The notes beneath the pieces were generated by a model. The model saw nothing but the letters and a program-made list of their open reading frames with translations. It had not been told where the DNA came from and searched no databases. From the NCBI GenBank assembly GCA_024305745.1, contig JAHRBS010000004.1, forward strand, positions 248,001 to 312,000: a DNA stretch of 64,000 nt, in the 5' to 3' direction. Positions 13,035 through 24,383 of this stretch are shown piece by piece (the stretch's first letter is position 1; each line of letters begins with the position of its first letter). This stretch comes from Polyporus tsugae (Eukaryota > Basidiomycota > Agaricomycetes > Polyporales > Polyporaceae). A program made the translations under genes and the position numbers.

Positions 13035-15148
13035 TTACTTTGTAGCATTCATTTTCTGCGCGACAATGGGAGATAGACCGCCCATAGGAGACACTGGGCA
13101 TGAAAATCCTTTACTGCTATTCTGCGGTGCACTCACCGCAGCTACGGCCAAAGAGGCGACAGCCGCTCGGGACTGGCCACGACGGTGGTCCTTCCTCAGG
13201 TTCTGCTCGAACAGCGAGAGCGGGACACGACGACCGGCGTGCCAGCCGGCACGGTAGTCTCTCTTCTGGTAGCCGTTCCCGAAACACTTCTTGTACAGGT
13301 CGAGCGACTTGTCGTACAGCACCACCTTGTCATCGGCACTGAAGATGCCAAGCAGGTCCGCATCTGCACCAGCGTTGACCGACAGCCCGGTGAGGATATC
13401 GACACATCCGCCTGCCCCGGTGCTCGTGGAGTTGTTGCAGTTCGCGGAGACGGACCCGCTCACCGCGGCAGTGAGGGAGAGATCGAGCTCGGCGAAGGAG
13501 TCCAGTTCGAGATAAAGGCCCGTGTTGTGTCCCACAAGCGACATCCCAAACTCGAATGAGGGTTTCAAGTGCGCGGATAGCTGAGCCTTCGCGGTCACGT
13601 TTGGACTTGCGGACAGCTGGACGTCTGCGTGAAGGCAAGGAGAGGAACGGAGTCAGATTATCAGGGTCGGAACATACTCCTCCGCGAGATGGCTACATAC
13701 TGGAGTCTCCGGGAGAATATGTGCCGCCTGAGCCTTGCGACTGCGGATAGACGAGCTGGCCGCCAGAGATGGTATACAAAAGGTCGACGTTCAGCTCCAG
13801 GTTCATCTCGATGGATGCATCCGCTTCAGCATAGATGTTGAACGTAGGGCCGATTTTGAATATACTCCCAAAGTCTAGACCAGGCAGACCGACCGAAAAC
13901 AGCGTAATATCTCCCGTCGAAAGGCTGCCCTGGAAATGCAATAAGCACATACGCGATGAGCTTACACACTGTATCCACATGGTGTGGACTCACCATTATG
14001 TTAGCGTCGAGACTGAGGGTACCGTCGATGGTTGTGTTGAATCCAACAACGAGACTGACGGTCGAAGAATCGAGCGCAGACAGGTTGCCGGCGACGGCAA
14101 CGGCATAGTTGAGCGCCCCTGTCACGGTGCCGTTGAGGTCGACGCTGATGCTGCCATCAAAGGCGAGAACTGCCCCGGATTGCGGGCAGGAGAAGGAATC
14201 GTTGAAGAGATTCGTGTGGTAAGTCTGATCAGGGAAGGTGTAATCTGCAGTTTGACCACGCCCTGCGAACACTGCGAATATTGTATTCTAAACAAAGGCT
14301 CTAAAATCGGGAACTTGGAGGATTCACCCTTCAACGCCTCGAGTACCCATTCTTCAGGATTCGGCCAGTCAATGGCCGCGCTGGGTGCGTTGCAACCTTG
14401 GGATGAGGAAATGGTGTCCTTGGAATCACAACCGGAGATAGCCTGAGCTTGGCTGTTGAACACAGGCGTGGAAGACCCGAGCAAGAATACTGCGACGTTG
14501 CCGTGCCTGCATGCACCCGGCGGATCAATGAGTGGATCAGACGAAGATAAAGAAGAATACATACTGGTCGGAGTCGGTGCTCGCAAAGTCCGTGGACAGG
14601 TTGATGCCTTGCACCGACCTTTGCGGACCACCACGGCGCTCCAACAGAGAGCTCACGCGCGCAGGGATAGACTGGTTATCGTGGTCCCACACCCCATTTA
14701 CAATAGCGAAAGGCTCCGAACTGCACTGACTGCCAGCCAGCATGTTAGACCACGATGGACTTGAAGTCCGAACAGACTCACGTCGTCAGGAAGGCGGACC
14801 AGCGTGTTCTCCGCTCCGTTCAGGTAGAGATGGTCGCAGTTGCTCGGGTCGTGGCAGACGAGGCGGATCTCCTGATCCGCGGACGTAGCATTGCAGTCGA
14901 GAATGGTCCATCCGCCAGCCGGGGTCAGGTCAGAAATGGCGCCGTGCGACCCTGCCTGTAGATGAAGAATGAGCAAATCTTGTAGGGATAGATAGTGAAC
15001 GATAACTTACAAAGCGCACTGTCCCAGAGGCATAATCTGACGGGAGGTCCCACTGGCATTCGCCGGTGTGGCAGGGTCGCGTCCAGTCATTAGCCGCTAG
15101 CGTTGCAATGGGGAAGAGAGCAGCTACGAGGACACCAGTGAGGACCAT
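13035..15148 (-). CDS. Secreted beta-rich protein, paralogue 1 of 3 (DUF7223-like)
   Basis: Function unknown. The ATG at 15148 opens a signal peptide (MVLTGVLVAALFPIATLAA), then the conserved start NDWTRPCHTGECQWDL, GGWTILDCN, RLVCHDPSNCDHLYL and RLPDD. The middle is made of alternating Gly/Asp/Ser/Thr strands with the landmarks GLPGLDF and KIGPTF; near the C-terminus come GGCVDI, AGADADLLGIF and LYKKCFG, followed by a Lys-Arg site (QKRDY). Conserved cysteines suggest disulphides. At least six introns are needed. The stop TAA is at 13035-13037; a GTAAGA overlapping it could instead be a donor to a further exon. The family looks like the one I know in basidiomycetes as DUF7029/DUF7223 proteins; that label is from memory and unverified. 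A tandem paralogue lies 2 kb upstream on the same strand. Confidence 0.8.
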
Positions 15149-17121
15149 GACACCGAGGGTCGCAGACGACTTGCGACTGTGGATTGTGAAGAACGATTTC
15201 GATATCTAGAATTTATAGAGAAGAAGAAGCAGTGAACGAGGAACGGGAATCATGGAAAGACAAACTCCCTCTCCCAGATGCGCCCACAGACGCAGTGCGG
15301 GCGCACAGTCAGCGCAGATTCGGCGGCCCTGCGCTCACAGGGAATCACATCGCTACCGTGGACATCCCATGAGGTGAGGTAGAGATCAGATGAAGCGAAT
15401 AGTGCGCGGCGTGTTGTTGAACTCGTTTACACGCAAAGCGGTGGGAACCTTCCAGAGATTCGAACGGCGGAACGCCGCCCATGTGGGGGAAATTAGTCAT
15501 TCCAAGGGTGGGGCTGGGCCGCGAAGCGGCCCAGAAAGGTGCCCAGGGTCGGTTGCGCGCCTTAGGCGCGCCTTCCACCATGGATGCCTTCCCCCTCCCT
15601 CCAGCTTCCTCAATTCGGCCTGAAAAATAGTGCAAATTATGCTAAAAATCTTCCCGGATTGTGCGTCATTCACTGGGGTCTCGCGGCGGCGCGCGCGCCG
15701 CCGCGTTTTAGTCTGCAGTTCGGCGTCCCCTCTGGCGTGCACCGTCGGGTTGCAATTGCGATTCCTCCCCGAGTTCTGTACCAATTTCCTCGATCTTGGG
15801 CTTGTTTTAAACAGGAAAATAAAAACTTTCAGACGAACCCAGCACTGTCTTACCGTGCACTCTAGTTCCACTCCAGTTTGTATTCCATTTGTATTCAGTC
15901 TTTCGCTGTTTTTAGCCCTAGGGTTTTGACTTCTGGCCACTGAATACTATCCTATTGGCTTCCCTACAATATTCAATGTATTTTCTGCCTGCTTTTGTGC
16001 CGTCGTAAGTCTCCAAGCAGGCTGCATCCACCCTCAAGCTCTGTGGCGAGCCATATCGCGCTTTAGACGCCCATGCTTTCTGACGGCCCACTTCCATATT
16101 TGGCCCTAGGGTTTAGAACGTGTGGCTAGGGTTTATTTGATCCCCTCGACCAAATTTGGTCTGGGGGACCAAATTGGACCAAATTGGTCGGCACCCTTGG
16201 AATGGCGGGGCTGCCCCATGTGGCATAACTAGCTAGCACTGCAGCTTACTCCATGAACACACCCGGGATGTTCTGGGTGCTACTCCTCAAGTTGCGCTGC
16301 GCTCAAATCTCAGTAGCAAAGTTCATAAACATGCCTTTGTTGTGTGTGTGCGAAGATCCTGGTAATGGACTGGGCGAGACATCCAAAACCGATGAAGGTG
16401 GCGACCGAAGTGAGGGTTGAACATCGTCCAATCAGGGTGTGGGAGTCCATATCTCTGACAGAGTTATAGGTGACTCCCGACCGATAGTACACATCTAGCA
16501 ACAGGAGACACTTCTCACCACAAAGCATCAGCACGTCGTGTCGGGGCACGGGGGAATCACATCATACCTGAAATCCGCTACTAAGTTCTGCCAGGGCTAC
16601 TGTACATACATAACGTCCCAACGTTGTTGCAGCGGTTCCCGATGACCCACTCTTATGGCGATACGTTATAGAACGGGACAACAGTTGAGTATCCTGGATA
16701 GGTGAGAAGGTAGTTCAGGTCAGAAAAAGGTTGGGCCACCTGGCCAGTAGTTCAACAAGTTTGAGCCAAACCAACCCGGACCGCCAGCACTGGCAGGAGG
16801 TTATTCAAGCGCCCATACACATGTGAGCGCTCCGAACCTCTCCGACCCCGAGTTCGAACCTCACGGTCGCTAACCTTCCTGGATATCAATTATCTTCGAC
16901 AAAACCCTTCGCAAGCACTTGGAGCTCCTCTCATTTATGAAGTTCTCAAGTCGGTTTAAACCTTGGTCGAACACGTCGTCTAAACCATGACGTCTAAAAT
17001 CAGGAATCCGAGTCGAGAAATCCAGGGAATACAAACATTAATGGGCTTTAGTGCTTCTGGCGTTGCAAACTGGGATAGCCGATGTAAGCCGCGAGCGTGA
17101 CGGTCAAGAGCCGCAAAATGC
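15149..17121. other. Spacer between tandem secreted paralogues, with repeat-like DNA
   Basis: About 2 kb without a recognisable gene. It contains the inverted-repeat-bounded stretch at 15498-16204 listed separately, several CCCTAGGGTTT-like words (about 15918, 16104, 16129) and repeats of ACCAAATTGG near 16150-16190. The first 100 bases are the promoter side of paralogue 1; the last part is the 3' flank of paralogue 2. Confidence 0.4.
15498..16204. repeat. Possible degenerate TIR element (about 707 bp)
   Basis: CATTCCAAGGGTG at 15498-15510 recurs as its exact reverse complement at 16192-16204. Just inside the left copy are two GC palindromes (GGGCCGCGAAGCGGCCC near 15515, GCGCGCCTTAGGCGCGC near 15560). 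No coding frame inside is convincing. I see no clear target-site duplication, so this may be an old element or chance. Confidence 0.3.
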
Positions 17122-19396
17122 CTACCTGGAACCTTTCACAGTCTGCGGTTGGATAAGTCGTTGAACGGCACCCGGTTTCAACTTCGGGCACACAAGCGAA
17201 AATGTGCTCCCGTCGCCGTCCCCGCTGTCGTTGCTGCCATCCTTGTCTTTCGAGGTGTCGTTGCTCTTCGAAGCGCCTTTCTGGCCATCCTGGTCCACGT
17301 TCCCGGAGACTGAGACCGTGGTCGAGGTCGAGTTGGCGCTCAGACTCTTCCGGTGGTCCTTCCTCAAGTTCTCCTCGAACATCGAAAGCGGCACCCGATG
17401 ACCCAGGCCCCTGTCCACATACCAGTCGCCAGTAGCGTTCCCGGAAACGTCCCGCTTCCTCCTCGGGACGTCCCAACAGTTGCCCCACAGCTGCCACTCG
17501 TCCCCCCAGAGCTGGTAAGCGTCCCCGGCGTCGAACAACTCGAACAGACCCGCGTACGCGCCAGCGCTGACTGACAGCCCAGTCGTGACGTTCACGCAGC
17601 CGCCGAGCTCGCTGGCAGGCTGCGGCTGCGTGGTGTGGGTGTTGCTGCCTGCGCTCTCAGACGCGCTAGAGAGGGAGAGGGAGAGGGCGGCTTGGGCGTC
17701 GAGGCCGATGCTGATCGTTGCCTCAGTGTCGACGACTTCAAGATTGATCCCGAAGGAGATTGTCGGGACGAGGTGGACCGCCAGCTTGGCGCTGGTGCCA
17801 GTGTCAGTGGAGATCCCGGGGCTCACGGACAATTGGAGGTCTGGTCGATTAGAGGTCTAACAGGTGAGAAACAAGAAACATATTTGAGGTCAAAGGGGAT
17901 GTGACGTACCGCTGTCGCCCGGGGCGAACGTTCCGTTGGACTGCTTGTCGTCATCCGGGAAGACGAGGTGTGCATTGGAGATCTTGTACGCGATACTGGC
18001 CTGGAAGTCCATGTCGGCTTCGAGCGTCGCATCTGCCCTTGCGATAACGGAGAACGTGGGTCCGATGCTGAGGATCTTCGGGTAGTAAAGGGACGGGATG
18101 CCGATCTCGAAGAGCGTAAGGTCGGGGGTAGTAACAGTACCCTATTACGATCATAGAAGAAAAGAACAACCCTTCAGAGACACAACAAGATCGTAGCAGG
18201 TAGGACGCACAGTGAGGTTGACACCAATGTCTAGCATGCCCTGGATGTCAGCATCGAGATCGACGAACAGCGAGAACTCTGTGACGTTCGGGTCGTGGAC
18301 GCCGAATACACCCGCAGCGACAACCCCATACGACATCGTCCCGTTCATCCTGCCCGCAACGCTGAGATCAGCACCTCCCGACATTGAGGCGTGCTCGGAC
18401 GTGAAGATCGGACAGGGTAGGGAGTAGCTGAAGAGCTCCTTCGTGCCATTCGTGTCCCCCATAAACTTGTCCGGCCCTTCGCTGTGGTCGATATCCCATT
18501 CCCCTGTTGCAAAGTTCGCGTGGACCTCACGAAGCTCTGTAGCTAGCCGTTAGAGTGAAGTCGCATGCAAGGGACGGAGTGAGGACTTACCGAGAGTCGA
18601 GTCAGACACCCATCTCTTTCTCGAGACGCTGTGGTCGTCCCGATGAGGCGATGCTAGGAGACGATCGCCGAGACTAGAAATGGACGAAGCCTGGAGGAAG
18701 AACGAGACTTCGCCATGTCTACCAACCACGGAAGTAATAAGCTGATTGGTCCACAGTCTCACGTTCTGGCAGCAAGAGGCGGCATTACGTACTGTGAAAC
18801 CTCAGGGTGCTCGAGTTTGCCTGTGAGGGACATACCCTTGACGGTGGGCACAGTGCCGTCGCGTCGTATGAGGGCGGGCCGCGTGCTCTTAGGGATGCTC
18901 TGGTCCTCGTGGATCCATTCACGACTGACAAACGCGAAAGAATCTGATCCGCACTGAAGAGGCGGGGCAGGAAGAGGTCAACGACGCATTCTCACGAGAA
19001 GCATGGTGCTACGTACCCGGTCAGGGAGCCTAACAACAGTGTTCTCTGCGCCATTCAGGTAGAGGTGGTCGCACAGACTGGGGTCATGGCATGCGAGGCG
19101 GATGTTCATCTGGCTACTGGCAGAAGAGACGTCGCAATCCAGGACAGTCCATCCAGCAGCCTCTGTCAGGTCGGATATGCTCGACTGCGAGCCAACCTGT
19201 GAAGGCAATATATCCTCATGGGCATCCAACTAGAGGTCGCATGATGGAAAGGACTTACAATTCGGAGTGCCGCAGACCCTGTGTCTGTTGAGATATCCCA
19301 CTGGCACATGCCGCTATGACATGGCTCGTTCCGGTTGCTAGCGGCCCATGAGAATACAGGGAAGAGGAGAACTAGGAAAATGGAACGGGAAATCAT
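17122..19396 (-). CDS. Secreted beta-rich protein, paralogue 2 of 3 (DUF7223-like)
   Basis: Same family and strand as the gene at 13035-15148, so a tandem duplicate; function unknown. ATG at 19396 starts a signal peptide (MISRSIFLVLLFPVFSWAA), then NRNEPCHSGMCQWDI, GGWTVLDCD, RLACHDPSLCDHLYL and VVRLPD. Internal landmarks are IGIPSLY, IGPTFSV, LGGCVNVTTGLSVSAGA and a variant GNCWDV where the sister copies have KKCFG, again followed by a basic site (PRRKRDVSG). The C-terminal region is longer than in copy 1 and Ser/Asp/Lys-rich (about 17200-17330) before the final LVCPKLKPG. Stop TAG at 17122-17124; a downstream frame to 17048 ends in a hydrophobic stretch but I see no usable intron to reach it. 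Confidence 0.78.
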
Positions 19397-20797
19397 ACAG
19401 TGAAGTCTCTCGCGGAGGGAAAGAAAGCGGATGGAAGAAAAGGCGTGGAATGCTGCACGGGTGAGAACTTAGAACTCTTCGCTATATATCTAGGTCGTCG
19501 CATGCAAAAGAAATGAGGGGTAGAAACGACACACAACGAGTTCTAAAACGTAAGGCGGCACCGAGTTGCCCAGGCGAGTGTGCCACGGAGATCTATCGCG
19601 TGCTGTGTCGATGGAAGACCACTTTAGCATAGGTGGCATGGCGTCGTGGTCGTCGCAAATACGAAGAACCGCAGGTGTGACCCGTGTCCAGATCAGGACC
19701 ACCGCGGCCATCCAAGTCGGTTACCTGCTACAAGGTGAGAAGGTTTGAAATTGTCTGTAGAGAAACGGCGCCCATGCGGTTTGATATAGACCGCACCGCG
19801 GACTGCTGCCAACGCGACGTGGGCAGGCGGCAGGCTGCGGCTGTGCCAATGTACACTATACTTTGACACGCGTTTGGCCATCCGTGTTGCCAGGTGTTCC
19901 TTTCCAAGAAGTATCGGAAGGCATACAGAGGTCAGCCACCCGCGGTCGAGACTCGCCATGTGGTGGCGGCATTCTGTGGACCATCCTTGCAATGGCAGCC
20001 TGAAGTTCGTGATGTTAGTGTACAAGACCGCGAATCGAAAACCCAGTTTAACACACACATGGGTACCCTGTACGCACCCCTTTCAACCACCTTGCAAGAC
20101 TACGTCATCGTTCTGAATTACAGAGTTCGACGAGGAGGAGGTGGAGGAACCTGAGGGAAGACGCCCGTCGTGAAGACTCAGTAATGACTGCGCGTCTTTG
20201 AAACGAAAGGTGCAGCGCACACAACAAGCCCCAGTCCTGAAGTCGAAAACGACCATCCGCATGTCCGACATACGTCACGGTGGGGTGGGTAGTAGTACAG
20301 CGCCATTAAACGATAGACGTCTCGCCCCGAGTCCTCTCGTCGCGCGGGCGGGAGGGAGACGGAGACGGTGGACTCTTCCCACCAGTCGAGGAGGTGGACG
20401 TGCGACCCGGAGATTCCGAAGGCGGTGAAGTGTGCCGTGTTCCCGAGAGGCACGAAAAAGTGCGGTTGGTAGCATGTCAGTATGTATGACGAAGATGCCA
20501 AGGCCGCGGAATACATACGTACTTTGGTACACAGGAGCAGCGTTTTGGACACGTTCAGTAAATCGTTATGTTTGGCCTGTTAGGAGCGCCGTTGAGTCAC
20601 TTTCGTCAAGTGACCTGCTCAACTCTGACTGGTCAGTACCGGTCAGTGGTCAGTCACTAGTACTATGGGCGAGCGGAGGAATGGTGTGTCGGGACGGCTC
20701 ATGAATGCATGATCACTTAAGAACCTTATTAAGATCCTCACTTACGTAGCTGAAGTCCTGTGTAATAGTGTAGGTTTGTAGACAGTTAACATCTGTT
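19397..20797. other. Intergenic, no gene recognised
   Basis: Upstream region of secreted paralogue 2 and left flank of the tRNA. Short open frames show no domain and no splice support. No clear repeat noticed. Confidence 0.4.
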
Positions 20798-20881
20798 ACA
20801 TTGATGGTGAAACGGTATCATGCTTGCCTTCCATTCAGTCTCCGGTAGCAAGCGGCGTGGGTTCGACTCCCGCTCAATGTA
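20798..20881 (+). tRNA. tRNA-Gly (anticodon UCC) with a 13-nt intron
   Basis: The cloverleaf folds by hand. The acceptor stem ACATTGA pairs perfectly with TCAATGT (7 bp) with discriminator A at 20881. The D stem is GTGA/TCAT around a loop with the GG pair. The anticodon stem is CTTGC/GCAAG. The loop begins C-T-TCC-A and is then interrupted by a 13-base intron (20833-20845 by my placement, one base 3' of the anticodon, the canonical nuclear site) before closing with A. The variable loop is CGGC. The T arm is GTGGG-TTCGACT-CCCGC. The first pair is A1-U72 rather than the usual G-C, which is odd for tRNA-Gly. Confidence 0.9.
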
Positions 20882-21340
20882 CTTCACTTATTTTCGGTGT
20901 TTTTACTGAATTTGCAACCATCCCAAAGTTGAAGGCTGCCCAACCTAACGAAGAGATCCAGACAGATATCATATGATATAAAAATAGGTGTTCAAACAGA
21001 GAGGTAGTACTCAATTCTACATCTGATACTTATCGGTACTTCGAAGGATGTTCGCGCAACCAACTCGCATTACAATTCGCGGAAACATTCGGAAAGTCCT
21101 TAACGATATCTCGTATCCAGTACCAAAGTGTGCCGTAAATGTCCATTATACGCAAACAATGTCCATGGTTCTTAATGAGTTCATGCATATCCGTACGTCG
21201 TGAGTCCGTGTGTTAACAGCAAAAGCCATTCGGCGATTGGTGGCGACGGGAGTCAGGCCCGACATGCCTAGTTGTGTTGAACCCTGTGAAGCAGTCGGGA
21301 CTGAGCTACGAGTCTACGATGAGGTATGAGGAAACAACAC
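20882..21340. other. Short intergenic stretch
   Basis: The 3' flank of the tRNA and 3' side of the secreted-protein gene. The phrase GATTGGTGGCGACG near 21234 recurs near 21360 in the last intron of the neighbouring gene with similar following bases (CCGACATGCC / CCGACGCAAGCC), suggesting a small diverged local duplication. No gene. Confidence 0.35.
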
Positions 21341-22082
21341 TCACTGGACATACCACCGCTGATTGGTGGCGACGCACAGTCCGTCCGACGCAAGCCAGTT
21401 GACCAGCTTCGACTAGTCTCCCGTTCAAAATTGACATCAGTAATCCCGACGATGGAATGGACGACGAGCTGCGTGCAGTACGTACCCATTCCGTGCGGCA
21501 GTAGGTGATGCTGGAGGCGTCCTGGTTCAAGAAGAACGTCTGGCAGGTGTTGTACGCCATCGTGATCTGGTTCGTCGAGGTCTGTCCGGACGCGTCAGCA
21601 ACTCCATGGTGATTTGAATATGAGAATGGTCGAGGGGGACGTACGCCAAACGCGGTGGCGTTGAAGAACACGCCGGTGTTCTGGCTCTCGTAGAGGAGTG
21701 CGTCTGCGATGACCGTGCAGTCCGAGGTGGTTGGGCCGCCGCTCGCGTTCGCCCAGCAGTAGGTGTTGCCTGGACATCGTAGGAAATCAGCGATCTGCAT
21801 TCTTTGTACCTCATGAACCGAACGAAGACACGTACAGGCATTGCCGCAGACGTTGTTTCTCTGACGCTTGGTGAGGTGCGAGACTGCCTCGCCATGGGCG
21901 TTGACGAGCGGCTCGTTCGCGCAGTGGGAGAGCGTGACCTTCACGTCCTTGTTCTCGCCGATGAACGCGGTGTCGACGACCTGCTCATTCGCGCACGCCG
22001 AGATGGGGCCGTGCGTGATGAGTGCTGCAGATGCGGTGCCGAGGAGGGCGGCCACAAGTGAGAGCTGGGAGGAGAAGCGCAT
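21341..22082 (-). CDS. Small secreted cysteine-rich protein (effector-like)
   Basis: ATG at 22082 starts a signal peptide (MRFSSQLSLVAALLGTASA). Three introns with GTACGT donors splice cleanly. The mature part has the pattern LTKRQRNNVCGNAC ... NTYCWANASGGPTTSDC ... VIADALLYESQNTGVFF ... MAYNTCQTFFLNQ ... ITYCRTEW, ending in Trp followed at once by TGA (21341-21343) reached through the last splice. Six or more mature cysteines are conserved-looking. The Lys-Arg before QRNNVC could be a Kex2 propeptide site. The layout resembles small secreted proteins of other basidiomycetes and distantly the Ecp2/Hce2 effector fold, but that assignment is weak. The role, extracellular or cell-wall associated, is not known. 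Confidence 0.72.
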
Positions 22083-23068
22083 TTCGTCGAAAGTCGTGAT
22101 GGGGCAAACGGGGAAGCGAGGCCGACGAAGAGAGCAGGAAGAGCTGCTACGGCTTAAGAGACGAGGTGGGACCGTAAAGCAGCGACAGAATACGGTCCTG
22201 AATACGCACGCTGTTTGACCTCTGCGAGGTGGCACAACAGAAGTCATGTGTCCGAGAATTAGAGTGTCCCGAAGCATCTCGAGACCTTCGGGGTGGGGTG
22301 CAGCACATGCCAATTAATGGCTTCAACGCCATCAAGCCGCACTAAGCCAGTCCAAGAGTCGGCCTGGAGTTGCGGTCACTGATCCAATGAATGACGATGA
22401 TGTATCTGTCAAAAAGAAGAGAAGTCACACAAGGAGAAAAGTCGCCGCGGGATCACCATTGGACCCGTATGGTCGCGGGCTGCCAAGCTTGAAGGGAGGT
22501 TGACCACCTGATCATCAAGGGCATAAGTATACACCAAGCAATTTGCAGCAATGGGCTGGGGCTAGCTGCAGTCTGGATGGACGGGAGTGGATTGTAACGA
22601 AAGGAGTGTGGGCAAGTCCGGCACCGTTCGATGGTATTTGATATGTCCTCTTCGTATGGGGAGGTTGGTCATAAATACGCACCTCGAGAGAGTCACCTCC
22701 AACAAGAGGCGAGCAACGGTGTCCTCAGGCTCAATGTCACGGTGGAAGTGGTTGCCGCGTGTTTCCATCGTCATGCGCCAGAGAGGCTTGAGAAGATAGC
22801 TTAGAGTGGTATACAGTGGCAGAAGGCATGCTTCGTCGCCGACACGGAACTAAAGAGCTGGAACGGAACGAAATTGGGGACGAGAACTCGAGACGGGGTG
22901 GCGGCTGCTTGTTGTAAGTTTGAGAAGAAGATTTGAAGAGAGAGAGAGAGAAATCAACATTCGAAGAAGACAGTGGCATTTCGCGAAATTGGCTTGGCTC
23001 GGACCCCGCCGGGGTCCATCGCATAGACGCCCTGACCTATTGGTCTCGAACCTAGCCTCGAGAGAAGT
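22083..23068. other. Intergenic, no gene recognised
   Basis: Promoter side of the small secreted protein followed by unassigned sequence. A purine run (GAGAGAGAGAG near 22940) is the only simple repeat noticed. Confidence 0.4.
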
Positions 23069-23070
23069 TA

Positions 23071-24315
23071 AGATTGGCCTTGCGCACAAGGTGGGGCATC
23101 ACGTGATTCAAACCTGTCACGCTCCGTCACTTTTGGCGGGGGCAAAACACCAAAAAACTATAGGCTCAACGAAGGGGCTCTTATTTAAAAATGTATGACC
23201 GTAACTCTGTGAAGATGTTTCCAATCTATAGAGTTACGGTTTTCGATTTTGGGATTTGTCCCGCGTACGAGAGGAGATACAAAAGTTCTGTCGGCCATTG
23301 TGGACGGGCGTCTGTACAAGTCCCAATTGGGTGCCATGCACAGACGCCCGCGACATCTCTTTTGCAAACAACAATAACCAACTCCGCAGGAAAAGAAACC
23401 GATCGCTCCACCTGGACAGTTGCTCCGCCGCCGTTTCGATCTACACTCGCTTGCATCGTTTTGTGGACGCATATCATCGTGGTTTAAACATTTAACCGGG
23501 AAGCAGGCGGCGTGGGCTGCAAAGAAGTACCACAGCCATTGGGTGCTTCCCAATGACATCCTGGCGGAGCTCGATCGCGAGGGCATCACACCTACCTAAA
23601 CATATGCTATACTATCCCTTTCATTTATTCACATCGGGTCGAAACGGCGGCGGACCTAGCATATACAGGACACTTCTTTGGCATTTGCCATAGTCATATT
23701 CGTCTCCCCTCGTCATTGCTCTAATCTCCCGCGACTCAGGCAGGGCGAAGGAGGATGGCATTGGGGCGCGCTAAGAACTGCGCGGACGGCGCCAACCGAC
23801 TCGTGTCGCTACCGCTCTCTCGCGCGACCGGGAGGGGCCGAGCTTAAGCCAGCGGAGGCGAAGTAGCTATAGTACATGCATATGCGTTAATATATAAATA
23901 CGTAGTGTGAAGAATTGATGCTAGAGAAAAGGAAACCCGAGGGAACGAGCAAGCGAGTGCACAAATCTATGTAAGAGAAGGGGATTGCGGAAGGGCGGTT
24001 GTGAAAAGAAGCAAGATACTCGAAATCCGGAGACTTTTGAGCACGCGGGTGAGGAAGGAGGAGAGAGAGAGACGCGGGAGACGCAAATATAGTACATGAA
24101 TGAGCAGACAAAGCACAATCATCCGCGACGCGACGCGACGTGCACCGCGCATGCCAATCGTGCGAGTCGCGCTGCTTAGACCCCGGATAATATTCATTAT
24201 CCGAAACACCTACATACTCTTAATACGCATTACTGATCATTATTTCAGTCAGACGCTCAATTCACGTGCTCGGTCACAGATGTCACAAGCCCCACCTTGT
24301 GCGCAAGGCCAATCT
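23071..24315 (+). mobile_element. TIR DNA element, copy 1 (1245 bp, non-autonomous)
   Basis: The ends read AGATTGGCCTTGCGCACAAG (GTGGGGC) and its reverse complement, flanked by TA on each side (23069-23070, 24316-24317), so a TA-duplicating DNA transposon is likely. The TIR itself contains the small palindrome CCTTG-CGCA-CAAGG. Near the left end are two further hairpins: CCGTAACTCT/AGAGTTACGG (23199-23208 and 23230-23239) and CGGGCGTCTGT/ACAGACGCCCG (23305-23315 and 23340-23350). No transposase is present. A short protein-like tail reading HLTGKQAAWAAKKYHSHWV... ends at a TAA near 23599 and might be a relic, family not recognised. Copy 2 lies inverted immediately to the right and differs at one base by my comparison (24038 T against the equivalent of C). 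Confidence 0.88.
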
Positions 24316-24317
24316 TA

Positions 24318-24381
24318 GTTAGCACTACAACAAGAGCACACAGGACAGCTGGAGCTCCACGGAGGCTCATGCACATGGTCT
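24318..24381. other. Unique 64-bp spacer between the inverted element copies
   Basis: The spacer at the centre of the palindrome is not part of either copy and is not itself self-complementary as a whole. It contains a small GGAGCTCC palindrome near 24351. It could be genomic DNA trapped between two insertions or the turn-around of an inverted duplication. Confidence 0.6.
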
Positions 24382-24383
24382 TA

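Noticed and set aside
15910..16140. CCCTAGGGTTT words resembling telomere repeats
   Set aside because: Only three scattered single copies, not an array, and not the usual basidiomycete TTAGGG tandem.
16805..16880. tRNA-like B box (GAGTTCGAACCTC)
   Set aside because: The T stem pairs only three bases and no D or anticodon arm forms; the acceptor match is imperfect.
23185..23589. 134-codon minus-strand frame in the TIR element (repeated in copy 2)
   Set aside because: It lies antisense to the more protein-like tail, shows no motif, and two copies are identical only because the whole element is.
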